A DNA stretch of 64,000 nt from Tillus elongatus (Eukaryota > Arthropoda > Insecta > Coleoptera > Cleridae): positions 55,503,366 to 55,567,365 of the forward strand of contig OZ023262.1 of the NCBI GenBank assembly GCA_964006375.1, given 5' to 3'. This document shows positions 36,399 to 46,987 of this stretch, piece by piece. The position numbers and the translations under genes are program-made. A model generated the notes under the pieces. The model saw only the letters and a list, made by a program, of their open reading frames with translations. It had not been told where the DNA came from and made no database searches. The stretch's first letter is position 1. Every line of letters starts with the position of its first letter.

Positions 36399-37235
36399 TT
36401 TATATTTGTAGAGCGAAATTCTAAAATGATACTTCGTATCTCTAGAGTGATTGCATAATTTTTAGTTACTATGCCATTTCTACATATTCGACTTAAGGCG
36501 CTCATTGATTGACTGAATATGACACAATCCGAACCAATGTCACTTGTTTTTAGTATTGTTATATCTTCTAGAATAGTTATATTGTCGGCATTGCAAATGG
36601 ACATGGGATTCTCAATTTTCTTAGCAATGTTCAAATTAAGCTGAGAGCTATATATTCCTATTCACATGTGACCCGTTCGTGGATCAAACGAAGCATAAGT
36701 GAAGATTAATAGGTAACTGTCCCATTGATTGTTACAGATGTCTCTGACTAGGATGCTGTTATCTACATTTGTTTAGTTAGTTGTATGTATACCTCATATT
36801 TAAAGCAGGGTAGTATTGAGGATGTTGCAATATGCGGCCTATGTACATTTATCAGATGTAATGCTTCAAGTATGGCTGGCGGGGTTGGATTTTGCCAAAA
36901 GGACACCTTAATATATGTTTCTCGATTTCCTCTGTATGGGTTATTTAGCACTGAGTCTAATTTACATACAAACTTTTGTGCCATCCACAGATTTAGGAAT
37001 TCCAAGGGCATCTCACCTGTGAGTCCTAGCAAGATGTTAGTAGGTGTTGATTTCATGGCTCCCACCACGATCCTTTAGGTGATATACTGGTTTTGTTTAA
37101 TTGATATATGTAATTTTTAGATACTTTGGGTAGAAACTGCAATGCATTAAGTAGATGACACCTAACAATGAATTTATAAAAGGTTAAAAGTACCATAGGA
37201 TCTGCAGCCCACCAGGTTCTGCACAATGTCTGCAT
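36399..37235 (-). pseudogene. I-like LINE relic: RT thumb and RNase H start
   Basis: Minus-strand frames 37235-37053, 37068-36763 and 36634-36386 give QTLCRTWWAADPMVLLTFYK, then VVGAMKSTPTNILLGLTGEM, and an RNase H stretch with ILKTSDIGSDCVIFSQSMSA in which the conserved D is replaced (SQS instead of SDS). Stops and shifts are frequent. The Merlin element cuts it at 36398. Confidence 0.8.
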
Positions 37236-37329
37236 TATATTAATCCCTCTTAATGCCTAAGAGCATGCTGCATTTATTTAACTATGAAGTTAAGATAACT
37301 AACAATGCAGTTGACGAGTGTGCTAAGTG

Positions 37330-37750
37330 CAACAAAAAAGGGTAAATTTGCAGTTTAACTGCCGAACGCTTTTCAAATTTTTTTCTTCAGAAACGTGCCT
37401 AGGACCCCCCCCTAGATGCCACAACCCACAAGAAAAATTTTTTGTTCTCACCCCCCAAGGAAGTTACGGGATCAGGAGTGAAGAGGGGTGCTGGGCGGGG
37501 TAGACAGTAGAAATGAAATATGAGCAGAAAATGCGAAGAAAACGTCTTGAAAGCTGTCTTTTTCACATCCTGACGCCATATCCCCCCAAAACCCTGCCTA
37601 CCCTGCACATCACCCCTATTCATGCCAGGTCCCGTAACTTCCTTAGGGGGTATGAACAAGAAATTTTTCTTGTGGTTTATGCAATGAGGGTGGTTGTACG
37701 CACACAAGGAGGAAGGAAAATCCATACGGCGAATACCCCCCCCCAATCCT
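37330..37750. repeat. foldback family F, copy 3
   Basis: Closely related to the copy at 17009: GGTAAATTTGCAG start, CGCTTTTCAAATTT, a CCCCCCC run, CACAAGAAAAATTTTTTG, GGTGCTGGGCGGGGTAGAC, and CAAGAAATTTTTCTTGTGG in the right part. The right terminal arm runs into foldback family G. Confidence 0.7.
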
Positions 37751-37751
37751 T

Positions 37752-37975
37752 AAACAGACGGGTCCCGCCATTTCATGCATTGCGAGAGCGGCATTGCCAG
37801 ACGGTGCTTATTGCTCTAAGGGCCTGCCTGACCTGACTTTCCTGACCGCGCTTATTGCTGTAGGGGCCTGCCTGAACAGGTTAGGTCAGGTCAGGCAGGC
37901 CTCTAGAACAATAAGCACCGCCCGGAAATGCTGCTCTCGCGATGCATGGACGGGACCCGTCTACTTAAGCATCGC
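37752..37975. repeat. foldback family G, copy 2 (full palindrome)
   Basis: The left arm GACGGGTCCCGCCATTTCAT, GCATTGCGAGAGCGGCATTG and GGTGCTTATTGCT, then CCTGCCTGACCTGAC, is mirrored by GTCAGGTCAGGCAGG, AATAAGCACCG and GACGGGACCCGTC. The whole can fold into one hairpin of about 100-bp arms and is GC-rich compared with its surroundings. Confidence 0.8.
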
Positions 37976-38560
37976 CGGCCCGTCCCTTGTGTAAGCATCC
38001 TGTGACCTTGTAATTTAACAGCCTCCGACATGGCAATATCTTCATCACAAAAACAACATGGAAAACAAATAACACCGTCACCGACTAAGAAAAGGGCCAC
38101 ACATGCACCTTATAAGCCCTACAATACCACTGGTCATTAACAGAACAAGGTAAACAACGCACAATTTCAGAAAATATCGTTCGTCATACCCGAATATAAG
38201 AGAGCATCCAAACCCGTAGCGGTACTAGAGCCGTACTGAAAGCAACGTGTAAACTGTCAGTTATATTGACAATGTCCCATGATTCCCATGATTCTAGAAT
38301 ATTCCAGGGTTTCCCAAACATAATGTAAACGTTATGTCAAATGTAATGTTTAGGAGGGAGGGAGATTCCACGGGACAGGACTGTACTGGGAAATTGTTAA
38401 AAAACTGTGTAATGTGTAAGCAACTTTAAATGCGAATAACTCGGGAAATAAGAGAGAACAAAAGGTAACAATAGCATCAGAGTGTATTTAAGACACCAAA
38501 CTTTATCTATCAGCAGTCGATGTTTTGAAAATCGTTCAGGAGTTAAACTGCAAATTCACC
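37976..38560. other. no gene recognised
   Basis: Short plus-strand frames are present but none resembles a known family. The sequence leads into the LINE ORF1 relic and may be its 5' region. Confidence 0.35.
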
Positions 38561-38711
38561 CAAAAAAGTGAGTGATGAAGTGGAAGCATTTGTTCTGCGA
38601 AACATGTTTTGTGTGGAACATAGAGAGTGTGTCAAAGTGAGTTTAAAAACGTATAAACGATTAAGTAAATCTTCAGCACCTTAGAAATGCGGCAAGTGGG
38701 TTAATGACAAA

Positions 38712-39158
38712 GTGGAACATAACCTAAGTGTCAATAATGCAAGAAACAGAAACCCAGAGTTCAGTGTGGCCAACGTAACCACTAACTTTAAAATTTGGAA
38801 CAGTGTTCCCAACATTGGAATAACTCAAGGCAGTTTTGGGGAGAATGATCTGGTAAAAATAGTTATGGAACTCAAAAAAAGTGTTGAGTTAATGTCGAAC
38901 AAGCCTGATGACCTACAGGTAACAAATAATAAATTGCTGCAACAAATCACGCAGATGCAAAAGGAACATGTGGTACTAAGTGAAGAAAACCAGAAATTAA
39001 AAAGCAGAGTTAACAACTTAGAACAAGAAATGAAAGCAGAAAATTTTAATCATAAGCAGTATACCAATCCAAGATAATGAATCCACAGAGCAGGTTATAG
39101 GAAAACTGTTCAACAAAATAGGAGCAACTACAAACAATATCGAAGAGATCTATAGACT
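38712..39158 (+). pseudogene. LINE ORF1 relic, interrupted by the BEL/Pao insertion
   Basis: The frame 38712-39077 encodes a product with a Leu/Lys/Glu heptad region (LLQQITQMQKEHVVL and EENQKLKSRVNNLEQEM), a coiled coil typical of LINE ORF1 proteins. After a shift near 39045 the next frame reads DNESTEQVIGKLFNKIGA and EEIYRLS, like the RRM-type part of ORF1. The frame continues after the BEL/Pao element at 45635-45720 (KIHKLPLWSNLKINRQKSK). Confidence 0.6.
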
Positions 39159-39163
39159 GAGTA

Positions 39164-39586
39164 TGTTCATGCTCGTTGTTCTGTCACTTTTAAATTCAAA
39201 TGTCGCGCGCTACACTGACATAGAGTAAGTGTTACTAATGGTTTCCGCCAGAAGACCAGAGAGGGGGAAGAAGAATGAGAGAAGGGAGAGAAGCTTGCAT
39301 CCCTCTGCCACTTGTTTTTGAGTCCTTGAAGAGGCAAGAGGTCTCGAGAAAGCGAATTGCTTTCAACCCCTTGAAGAGACACGAGGTCTCTAAATATCCA
39401 TTTTGGTTGTAAGTCCTTTGGGAGACACGAGGTCCCTAGAGGTGTTGTGTGTGAATACAGAAAAACGAAGCTTATGTTCCTGCATTATTGGAGAATAAAG
39501 GTAGGTAACTTTGCTTATTGTCAGTGCCCTATTTGTTCTGTTTTTTTTTGTTATTCATTATAAAATAAATACACGTGGTATTTACA
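39164..39586 (+). repeat. BEL/Pao 5' LTR
   Basis: 423 bp, starts TGTTCATGCTCG and ends ATTTACA. It contains an AATAAA-like and TATAAAATAAAT stretch near its 3' end. No difference to the 3' LTR was found by eye. Confidence 0.93.
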
Positions 39587-39588
39587 TT

Positions 39589-39601
39589 TGGCCCATCGAC
39601 C
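39589..39601 (+). promoter_or_regulatory. candidate primer-binding site
   Basis: TGGCCCATCGACC starts two bases after the 5' LTR, the usual place for a tRNA-pairing primer site. I did not match the tRNA. Confidence 0.5.
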
Positions 39602-39837
39602 GGATTTTTATAGTTGTTTTGTTTTGTTATTAGTTGATACAGTCCATTTTTTGAAGTAATTTTACTTGTTTCCTTTAGTCTAGTAAATTTGTAATTGTTT
39701 ATTGCCGTGTTGAGTCATTTAATTTCAAGGTGACGTTATTGCTTGTATATAACTAGGTACATACTCGAATTGCATATTGTTGAAATCACGTTTGCATATT
39801 GTTTAAATCGCGTTTAGGAATTTTTTTGCGTTGAACA

Positions 39838-42800
39838 ATGGAGTTGATTCAGCTAAAAAATAAGCGCGAAAGCGTTTATAGACGAGTAGAAGCCATATTG
39901 CACGTGGCTCAACAGGTCAAAATAGACGCAGTAGTGGATTTAGATAGGTTGAATAGATTTGAGGTTCGTTTTGAGGCGTTGAATGAGTTGGTCAATCTAT
40001 TTGATTCATTGCATTTGGACATCGTGTCGGTAGTTGATCGATCAGAGTTGGAGAGCGAGCATGAAATGCAGAACAAATTCGATGAACTGCAATACTCTAT
40101 AAAAACTATCTATCGAGAACTGAGAGGTTATGCAAATAAAGCCGCTGAGAATCAAGCTCGATCCGTTTTTCACGGTAGTTCGAAATCGAGTCGAGCATCG
40201 AGTAAGTCGCGGTGTTCTGTCAAATCATCGAACGCTCGATCTCTCAGTGAAAAGGAAGTAACGAACGCAAACGCGATTATGTCAACTTCAAATTTAAACA
40301 GACATTTGAGGTTACCGAAAATCGAAATGCCGAAATTCGATGGAAATTGGAAAAACTGGCCAACCTTTTATGATCTGTTTAAAACAATGATTCATGAGAA
40401 CGAATCATTGTCAGATATTGAAAAGTTCCAATATTTGAGTGCTTCGTTAGTGAAGGATGCAGCTGGCCTAATCAAGAATTTACCGCTAACGGGAAGCAAT
40501 TATGGGATTGCATTCAAGTCTCTGGTCTCAAGGTATCACAATACCCGGGTTTTGTTGACCAATTATTGGCAGGGTATTGTACAGGCCCCCAAAGCAAATA
40601 GTGAATCTGCTTCTTCCCTACGAACGTTGTTGTCTGTATTCAGTGAAAATTTGGAAGCGTTGAAGCAGTTTGAACATGACATGTGGGATTTCACTAAATT
40701 CAACATGTTGCTGCAAAAGGTGGATATGAGTCTTAAGCAAAAATTTGAGCTTGAGTTTTGCGAATCGGACATTCCCAGTTTTAGTAGTTTATGTAGATTC
40801 TTGGAAAAGCAGTGTAAAGCAATGGAGACAACTGCCTTAACTTCCAATTATGTGACTAATAGAAGGCAGCATGTTTCAGCAACCACTGCTAGGCCCGCTT
40901 CGTCCTTTGTTACCAGCACAAAGCTTGTATGTGCTTATTGTAAGGAGGAGCACCCCATGCTCAAGTGTGATGGATTTCTATCTTTATCCTCTCATAAACG
41001 GTATATGTTCGCAAAAAAGAATAATCTTTGTTTTAACTGTTTATCAAACTCGCATGCCAGCAGGGAGTGCAAGTCATCAAGTTGTCGTGTATGTAATAAA
41101 CACCATCATACATTATTGCACTTCCCAAAAGCACCGGCATCGGGAGATGAGAGTGACTCAAACAAGCCACCTGTGGAAGAGCCACAAGGTGCAGAGCAAT
41201 TGCGTGTGTTGGCAAGTGTGGTAAAAAGGGAACAGTCCGTGTTACTGGCAACTATAATGCTATTAGTACGAGATAAAAATGGAAAGGTTAGGAGATGTCG
41301 AGCTCTCCTGGATTGTGCGAGTGAGGCTAATTTCATTTCGCAGCAGTGTGTTGAAAAATTGGGGCTCAACACCTCATCTCGTTCAGTGATGGTTCAAGGC
41401 TTGAACCAAATGAGCTCGCTTGCTAGCCAAGGCACTCTCAAATGTCGAGTAGAGTCCATTTATGAGCCAACAAAGTTAGAGTTGGACATGATTGTGATTC
41501 CGAACATTTGTTCCAAGATCCCTTCTGCTAAAATTGAGCAGTGCCACTGGCAACATATTCAGAACTTAGAGTTGGCAGATTCAGAGTTTGGTATACCAGG
41601 GGACATTGAAATTTTGTTGGGTACTGACGTTTATGCTCATGTGGTTAGACCTGGAATAAAGAGAGGGCCTCGAGGTGCACCAGTGGCCATCAATACTGTT
41701 TTTGGTTGGGTGCTTATGGGCAGTGTAGAACAGTCAAAGTCTCATTCTGTTGTGAATAGTTTATGCACGTTGGTCGACTTGGATCATACCTTGAAACAGT
41801 TTTGGAGCTTGGAACAGGTACCACAAGGTTTAGTTATGTCTCCGGAAGATAAAAAATGTGAGGAAATCTTCAAGAAGACTCAGCACCGAAATAGTGCTGG
41901 GAGATATATTTTAAATATGCCCTTTCGTGAGGGTACTCCGTGTTTGGGAGAATCTTTCAGTGTTGCATTGAGGCGGTTTTACTCCCTGGAAGCACGTCTT
42001 AGTAGGGATCCAGCGTTGCACAAGTCCTATTCGGAGTTTATCAGGGATTATTATGAGTCTGGCCATATGTCTCTGGTATCAGATGTAGCTGTGGAACCAT
42101 CTGATGCATACTATATTCCCCATCATTGTGTGTTGCGTCCTCACAGCCTTTCGACCAAACTGCGGGTGGTATTTGATGCTAGTTCCAAAAGTACGAATGG
42201 TGTATCTCTGAACGATACGTTGTTAGTGGGAGCGAAGTTGCAGACAGATATTGCCACTGTGTTGTTGAAATTTCGCTCAAACAAAATTTCATTTACTGCT
42301 GACATTCGGCAAATGTATCGACAAATTTTGGTTGTAGATAATCATAGGGATTATCAAAGAATTCTCTGGAGGTTCTCAAAGGGGGAACCTGTACAGAAAT
42401 ATCGCCTTAATACTGTCACATATGGGGTCTCCTCAAGCCCACACATGGCAATCCGAACAATGATGCAGCTTTGTGATGATGAGGAATCATCTTTTCCATT
42501 GGCAGCAAAGCTAGTTCGGTCCGATCTCTATGTGGATGATGTAGTCAGTGGAGTCGACTCATTGTCAGAGGCTTTTGAGTTGCAACGGCAATTGATTGGG
42601 TTGTTTGCTAAGGGGGGTTTTGAATTGAAGAAGTGGGCCAGCAATAATTCGAAACTGTTGTCCACAGTATCAGCTGATAGTCAGCAACCTCGATCGTTAG
42701 ATTTAAATGATCCATCAGTGTTGAAAATTTTAGGATTGCAGTGGTGTCCCATAGGTGATACATTCTCTTTTAATGTTGAACCTATTGATCGTCCGTGCAC

Positions 42801-44112
42801 AAAACGAAATCTTCTTTCGGAATTGGCAAGAATTTATGACCCCCTGGGTTTTTTGTCTCCTGTTACCCTGTTGGCAAAATATCTTATGCAGTGCTTGTGG
42901 GAGCAAAAAGTGGGATGGGATGATAAGCCCTCAAAGGATATTGTTGGTCAGTGGTCTCAGTATAAATCACAACTCAGTGCGCTAGCAGGTTTATCAATTC
43001 CCAGAGGCGTAAAACACGATAATATCATCAGTACAGAACTCCATGGGTTCTGTGATGCATCGGAGCGAGGGTATGCTGCAGTTGTTTACTTAAGACAAGT
43101 ATCAGAGGAGGGTCAAGTTTGGATCAATTTTCTGTGTGCCAAGTCCAAGGTATCACCTTTAAAAAGAATATCGATTCCACGTCTCGAATTGTGTGGGTGT
43201 TTATTGTTGGCAAAGCTTCTGGAATTTGTGTGTCGGGTGTATGAAGGTCGTTTTGAGTTTAACTCTATGTATGCTTGGTCAGACTCTATGGTGGCACTTG
43301 CCTGGATAAAATCATCTTCCAATAGGTGGAAGACCTTTATTGGGAATCGAGTAGCAAGCATACAAGAGAAGATTCCTCCAGAGTCATGGCATCACGTAAG
43401 TGGACAAGAAAACCCAGCTGATTGTGCATCGAGAGGCATGTTACCTTCTGGGTTTTGTGAGCATCCACTATGGTGGGCGGGACCCGCCTGGCTAAAATTG
43501 GCAAGAGAAAATTGGCCCAAGTCGTTGCGTTTTGAGCCGCCAGAAGAGTGCCTGGCGGAGCAACGAACTCTCCCCGTACTAGTTACTTTGGCAAATGAGG
43601 AGTGGCTCAGTAAACTTTTGAATCGCTTTTCGCATCTACGGAAAATTCAGGGTGTTGTTGTATATTGTCAGCGGTTTGTGCGAAATTGTAGGGTGTCTCC
43701 ATCTGACCGAACTACTGCATCTCTGACAGCCACCGAATTACAGGAGGCGCTTCATATGCTTATCAAATGTGCTCAAGGTGAAGTATTTCAAAGGGAAATA
43801 GCATCCTTGGTTAAAGGTGAGAGGTGTGCGAGGGCAATAAATAAGTTAGCCCCCTTTCTGGATACAGAGGGTATCCTCAGGGTGGGCGGTCGCCTTCGTC
43901 AAGCTGATGTTCCAGTTGAAGTGAAACACCCTATATTGTTGCCCCGCTCACATCGTCTCACCGAGTTAATCATTGCACACACACACACCATGTCAATCTT
44001 CATCCTGGTCCTCGCACATTGCTTCATTTGCTTTCGCAACAGTTTTGGATTTTGTCCCCTCGGAGAGCTATTCATCATGTTTTGTCAAGGTGCTATCGTT
44101 GCTTTCGAGTGA
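39838..44112 (+). CDS. BEL/Pao polyprotein (gag, protease, RT, RNase H, start of integrase)
   Basis: 1424 codons. An N-terminal alpha-helical gag region is followed by the DUF1759-type block LPKIEMPKFDGNWKNWPTFY (about 160-180), a Cys/His region with CAYCKEEHPMLKC and CFNCLSNSHASREC (about 365-410), and the protease with LLDCASEANFIS (about 485-500). Reverse transcriptase spans about 750-980 with FTADIRQMYRQI and LYVDDVVSG (YVDD about 898). RNase H follows with HGFCDASERGYAAVVYL (about 1070). The frame ends in the integrase zinc region just after a CA-dinucleotide tract (about 43976-43989); the next frame continues the protein, so the real terminus is lost by an indel. Confidence 0.92.
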   Translation: MELIQLKNKRESVYRRVEAILHVAQQVKIDAVVDLDRLNRFEVRFEALNELVNLFDSLHLDIVSVVDRSELESEHEMQNKFDELQYSIKTIYRELRGYANKAAENQARSVFHGSSKSSRASSKSRCSVKSSNARSLSEKEVTNANAIMSTSNLNRHLRLPKIEMPKFDGNWKNWPTFYDLFKTMIHENESLSDIEKFQYLSASLVKDAAGLIKNLPLTGSNYGIAFKSLVSRYHNTRVLLTNYWQGIVQAPKANSESASSLRTLLSVFSENLEALKQFEHDMWDFTKFNMLLQKVDMSLKQKFELEFCESDIPSFSSLCRFLEKQCKAMETTALTSNYVTNRRQHVSATTARPASSFVTSTKLVCAYCKEEHPMLKCDGFLSLSSHKRYMFAKKNNLCFNCLSNSHASRECKSSSCRVCNKHHHTLLHFPKAPASGDESDSNKPPVEEPQGAEQLRVLASVVKREQSVLLATIMLLVRDKNGKVRRCRALLDCASEANFISQQCVEKLGLNTSSRSVMVQGLNQMSSLASQGTLKCRVESIYEPTKLELDMIVIPNICSKIPSAKIEQCHWQHIQNLELADSEFGIPGDIEILLGTDVYAHVVRPGIKRGPRGAPVAINTVFGWVLMGSVEQSKSHSVVNSLCTLVDLDHTLKQFWSLEQVPQGLVMSPEDKKCEEIFKKTQHRNSAGRYILNMPFREGTPCLGESFSVALRRFYSLEARLSRDPALHKSYSEFIRDYYESGHMSLVSDVAVEPSDAYYIPHHCVLRPHSLSTKLRVVFDASSKSTNGVSLNDTLLVGAKLQTDIATVLLKFRSNKISFTADIRQMYRQILVVDNHRDYQRILWRFSKGEPVQKYRLNTVTYGVSSSPHMAIRTMMQLCDDEESSFPLAAKLVRSDLYVDDVVSGVDSLSEAFELQRQLIGLFAKGGFELKKWASNNSKLLSTVSADSQQPRSLDLNDPSVLKILGLQWCPIGDTFSFNVEPIDRPCTKRNLLSELARIYDPLGFLSPVTLLAKYLMQCLWEQKVGWDDKPSKDIVGQWSQYKSQLSALAGLSIPRGVKHDNIISTELHGFCDASERGYAAVVYLRQVSEEGQVWINFLCAKSKVSPLKRISIPRLELCGCLLLAKLLEFVCRVYEGRFEFNSMYAWSDSMVALAWIKSSSNRWKTFIGNRVASIQEKIPPESWHHVSGQENPADCASRGMLPSGFCEHPLWWAGPAWLKLARENWPKSLRFEPPEECLAEQRTLPVLVTLANEEWLSKLLNRFSHLRKIQGVVVYCQRFVRNCRVSPSDRTTASLTATELQEALHMLIKCAQGEVFQREIASLVKGERCARAINKLAPFLDTEGILRVGGRLRQADVPVEVKHPILLPRSHRLTELIIAHTHTMSIFILVLAHCFICFRNSFGFCPLGELFIMFCQGAIVAFE

Positions 44113-45056
44113 ATCCTACTCCCATGGCACCGATGATGTCTGATTTGCCAGTTGCCAGGGTTTCTCAGGTGAAGCCGTTTTCACACAGCGGAGTTGATTT
44201 TGCAGGTCCAGTTTTTGTGACACAGGGCAGATATCGAGGTGTCCGAAAGGTGAAAGCATATATTTGTTTGTTTGTGTGCATGGCAACGAAGGCCCTCCAT
44301 TTGGAAGTAGTGTCTGATCTTTCAGCTGAAGCCTTCTTGGCAGCTCTTCGGAGGTTTGTGGCTCGCAGAGGAAGATGTGACAATTTGTATAGCGATAGAG
44401 GTACCAACTTCGTCGGCTCAAATAAGCAGCTCTTAAACTATGCAAAGGGGGCAGCAGATGCTTGTACCATTAAGTGGCATTTCAACCCCCCATCAGCTCC
44501 GCATTTTGGAGGTCTGTGGGAGGCAGGAGTGCGCTCAGTCAAGACTCATTTGCGAAGGGTGATCGGTTTGCAGATTCTGACCTTTGAGGAAATGTCCACG
44601 TTGCTTGCTCAAGTGGAATCAGTTTTGAATTCTCGACCATTGTGTAGTGCGAGTACTGATCCAAATGATCTGTTAGCCCTATCCCCAGGACATTTCTTAC
44701 AATGGAACCGTTAGGTGCTCCTCCTGATGCTGATTTGACCTTGTTAAGTATGAATCGCTTGTCACGCTGGCAGCTGGTGCAAAGGATCCACCAGGACTTT
44801 TGGCGCCGCTGGAAGAACGAATACCTGCATACACTGCAGCAGCGTGGTAAGTGGGATACTGTGCAAACGTCCCCCCCCGATCGGAGCTTTAGTTGTGATT
44901 AAAGATGAGACTTCGTCACCTCTTGTTTGGAAGCTCGGACGCATTATGCAACTATACCCAGGCCGTGATGGTATAGCTCGGGTAGCTCAAGTTCGCACTA
45001 GTAGTGGCACTTTTGATAGGCCTCTGACGAAGTTATGTCTGTTGCCATCGCAGTAA
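44019..45056 (+). pseudogene. BEL/Pao integrase and C-terminal region in shifted frames
   Basis: Frame 44019-44714 gives the zinc-binding end (HHVLSRCYRCFRVNP), GVDFAGPVFV with the first Asp, YSDRGTNFVGSNKQL with the second, and PPSAPHFGGLWEAGVRSVK with the Glu of the integrase DDE triad. Then LSPGHFL is cut by a one-base loss near 44698; frame 44702-44902 continues with MEPLGAPPDADL, and after a C-run at 44871-44878 the frame 44844-45056 ends the protein with IGALVVIKDE and GRIMQLYPGRDG. All catalytic residues are present; only the frame is broken. Confidence 0.88.
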
Positions 45057-45195
45057 TACGTCTGCCTTGAAATTTTTTGTACAGTTAATTATAAATCCAA
45101 TAGCTTCAGTTTTTTGTTTTTTGTGCTTATTGTAAATTTTTGTTTTGTTTGTTTATTTGAGAAACAATATAATTGTGAAAATAAATCCTTATTTT

Positions 45196-45206
45196 GGTGG
45201 GCGGAA
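45196..45206 (+). promoter_or_regulatory. candidate polypurine tract
   Basis: GGTGGGCGGAA directly precedes the 3' LTR, the place where plus-strand DNA synthesis primes in LTR elements. Confidence 0.55.
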
Positions 45207-45629
45207 TGTTCATGCTCGTTGTTCTGTCACTTTTAAATTCAAATGTCGCGCGCTACACTGACATAGAGTAAGTGTTACTAATGGTTTCCGCCAGAAGACC
45301 AGAGAGGGGGAAGAAGAATGAGAGAAGGGAGAGAAGCTTGCATCCCTCTGCCACTTGTTTTTGAGTCCTTGAAGAGGCAAGAGGTCTCGAGAAAGCGAAT
45401 TGCTTTCAACCCCTTGAAGAGACACGAGGTCTCTAAATATCCATTTTGGTTGTAAGTCCTTTGGGAGACACGAGGTCCCTAGAGGTGTTGTGTGTGAATA
45501 CAGAAAAACGAAGCTTATGTTCCTGCATTATTGGAGAATAAAGGTAGGTAACTTTGCTTATTGTCAGTGCCCTATTTGTTCTGTTTTTTTTTGTTATTCA
45601 TTATAAAATAAATACACGTGGTATTTACA
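45207..45629 (+). repeat. BEL/Pao 3' LTR
   Basis: 423 bp, same sequence as the 5' LTR by eye, including the nine-T run near the end. The open frame inside both LTRs is a shadow and not a gene. Confidence 0.93.
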
Positions 45630-45772
45630 GAGTAAAAAAATCCACAAACTGCCATTGTGGTCAAATTTAAAAATAAATCGACAAAAGTCGAAGTTGTGCA
45701 AAAAAAAAGAAGAAAAAACAGTGTGGTCAGTGTGGGCTCAGATCAGTAACCAATAGTCTTCGAAACTCAGAT

Positions 45773-46399
45773 TCATCGTAATTTACACAAACTGGTAGTC
45801 AGTAGCTCTTTGAATAACTTCCCACCAACACATTTTTCTTTTTTGGATTTTAGAGTTTTGTCCGGCAACATTTTGGAAAAAAGTCCTGTCTGGTCTGCAT
45901 TGAAGACATCACATGCCTGATATTCCTCGCATATTTCTTGGAAGTTATTTTGAAGCCAATCAGATGTGACATCCTTATTCACAAATTTCGCTTCACTAGA
46001 AACTTTTCCTGAATTAATTAAATGCCTCTGTTTAAAACGAGAAAACCAACTTGTAGAACACTGAAAATTCTCACCATATCCAATTTCTCTACCAAGAGAA
46101 ACAGCTTTCTCCTGGAGAAATATACACCACTTATAGCAATGTTTGCGTGCCTCTGATATAAACCAATCAAACAATGCAAGTTCTCCATCTCGGTTATTTT
46201 TAGACTTTTTCTCTTGTTGTCAATAGTGTTGGAACCACCAGCCTAGACAATAGCATTCTCGCACTTCAAAATTTTTGATAATGTAGACAATGCAATACCG
46301 TACAAACATAACTTTTTTCATTTCCCCTTTCATTTGCATTAAAATCAACATTTTCTCTTCAATGGTAAGGTGTTTTCTCTTAATACCGGACGTGGACAT
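45773..46399 (-). pseudogene. Tigger/pogo transposase relic
   Basis: The minus-strand frame opens with ATG at 46399 (MSTSGIKRKHLTIEEKMLIL), the usual start of Tigger-type transposases with the CENP-B-like helix-turn-helix. After damage at 46175-46260 it continues with LGREIGYGENFQCSTSWFSR, the second DNA-binding domain, and NADQTGLFSKMLPDKTL, the start of the DDE domain with its first Asp. It stops near 45773, so most of the catalytic domain is missing. Confidence 0.85.
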
Positions 46400-46891
46400 T
46401 GTGTAAACAATACTCTATTCACCTACCTCAAACGTGCGGTGATCGAAAACTGATCAGAATAAGGCGCAAGTTTCAAGATTTAAACAGAAAAACAAAAAGC
46501 CACACAAATGTACAGTTGTAACGAACTAACGAACGTTGATTTCAAGTGGTCGAGGGACTCCATCATTGTCTGAGTAGAAGAACCGATAAATATTTTCTCT
46601 TTTGTTGTGTACAGTAAAATTTATTAACCATTAGTGTCATGTCTTAATCAAGAAACATGTGCATCTAGTCCTAGTGTGAAGAAAGAAATTCACAGAATAC
46701 CGAAGCCCTCTCCTTTACTTTCGCACATCTGTGTATCCCAATAAAAACGTGAACGGGTCAGCACAATAATTACCTGCCTAAAACCGAAATCGCCTGAAAG
46801 GCGGTCTCTTTAAATCATAAATATTTATCATTGTCTCTTACACAAGTCTATTCAAATCACCAAAATTTGCTCATTAAATGAGAAATTCGTT

Positions 46892-46896
<5 letters not shown>
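46400..46896. other. no gene recognised
   Basis: AT-rich, upstream side of the Tigger relic. It probably includes the remains of the element's 5' end, but no clear terminal repeat was found. Confidence 0.4.

Positions 46897-46982
<86 letters not shown>
46897..46982. repeat. (TA)n microsatellite, left flank of the Ty3 element
   Basis: Pure TA that ends exactly at the LTR start. Confidence 0.95.

Positions 46983-46983
<1 letters not shown>

Positions 46984-46987
<4 letters not shown>

Larger units (their letters stand above)
39164..45629 (+). mobile_element. BEL/Pao LTR retrotransposon, full length
   Basis: 6466 bp with two 423-bp LTRs that look identical, and the 5-bp duplication GAGTA on each side (39159-39163 and 45630-45634). 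One polyprotein frame runs through most of it: gag, zinc knuckles, aspartic protease, reverse transcriptase, RNase H, then integrase. This order, with RT before integrase and a DUF1758-type protease, fits BEL/Pao, as does the YVDD catalytic box. Three frame breaks near the 3' end are the only lesions I see. The LTR identity says the insertion is recent. Confidence 0.93.

Noticed and set aside
39167..39382. 71-codon minus-strand frame, found again at 45210-45425
   Set aside because: It is a shadow frame in the BEL/Pao LTR; its two copies are identical only because the LTRs are.
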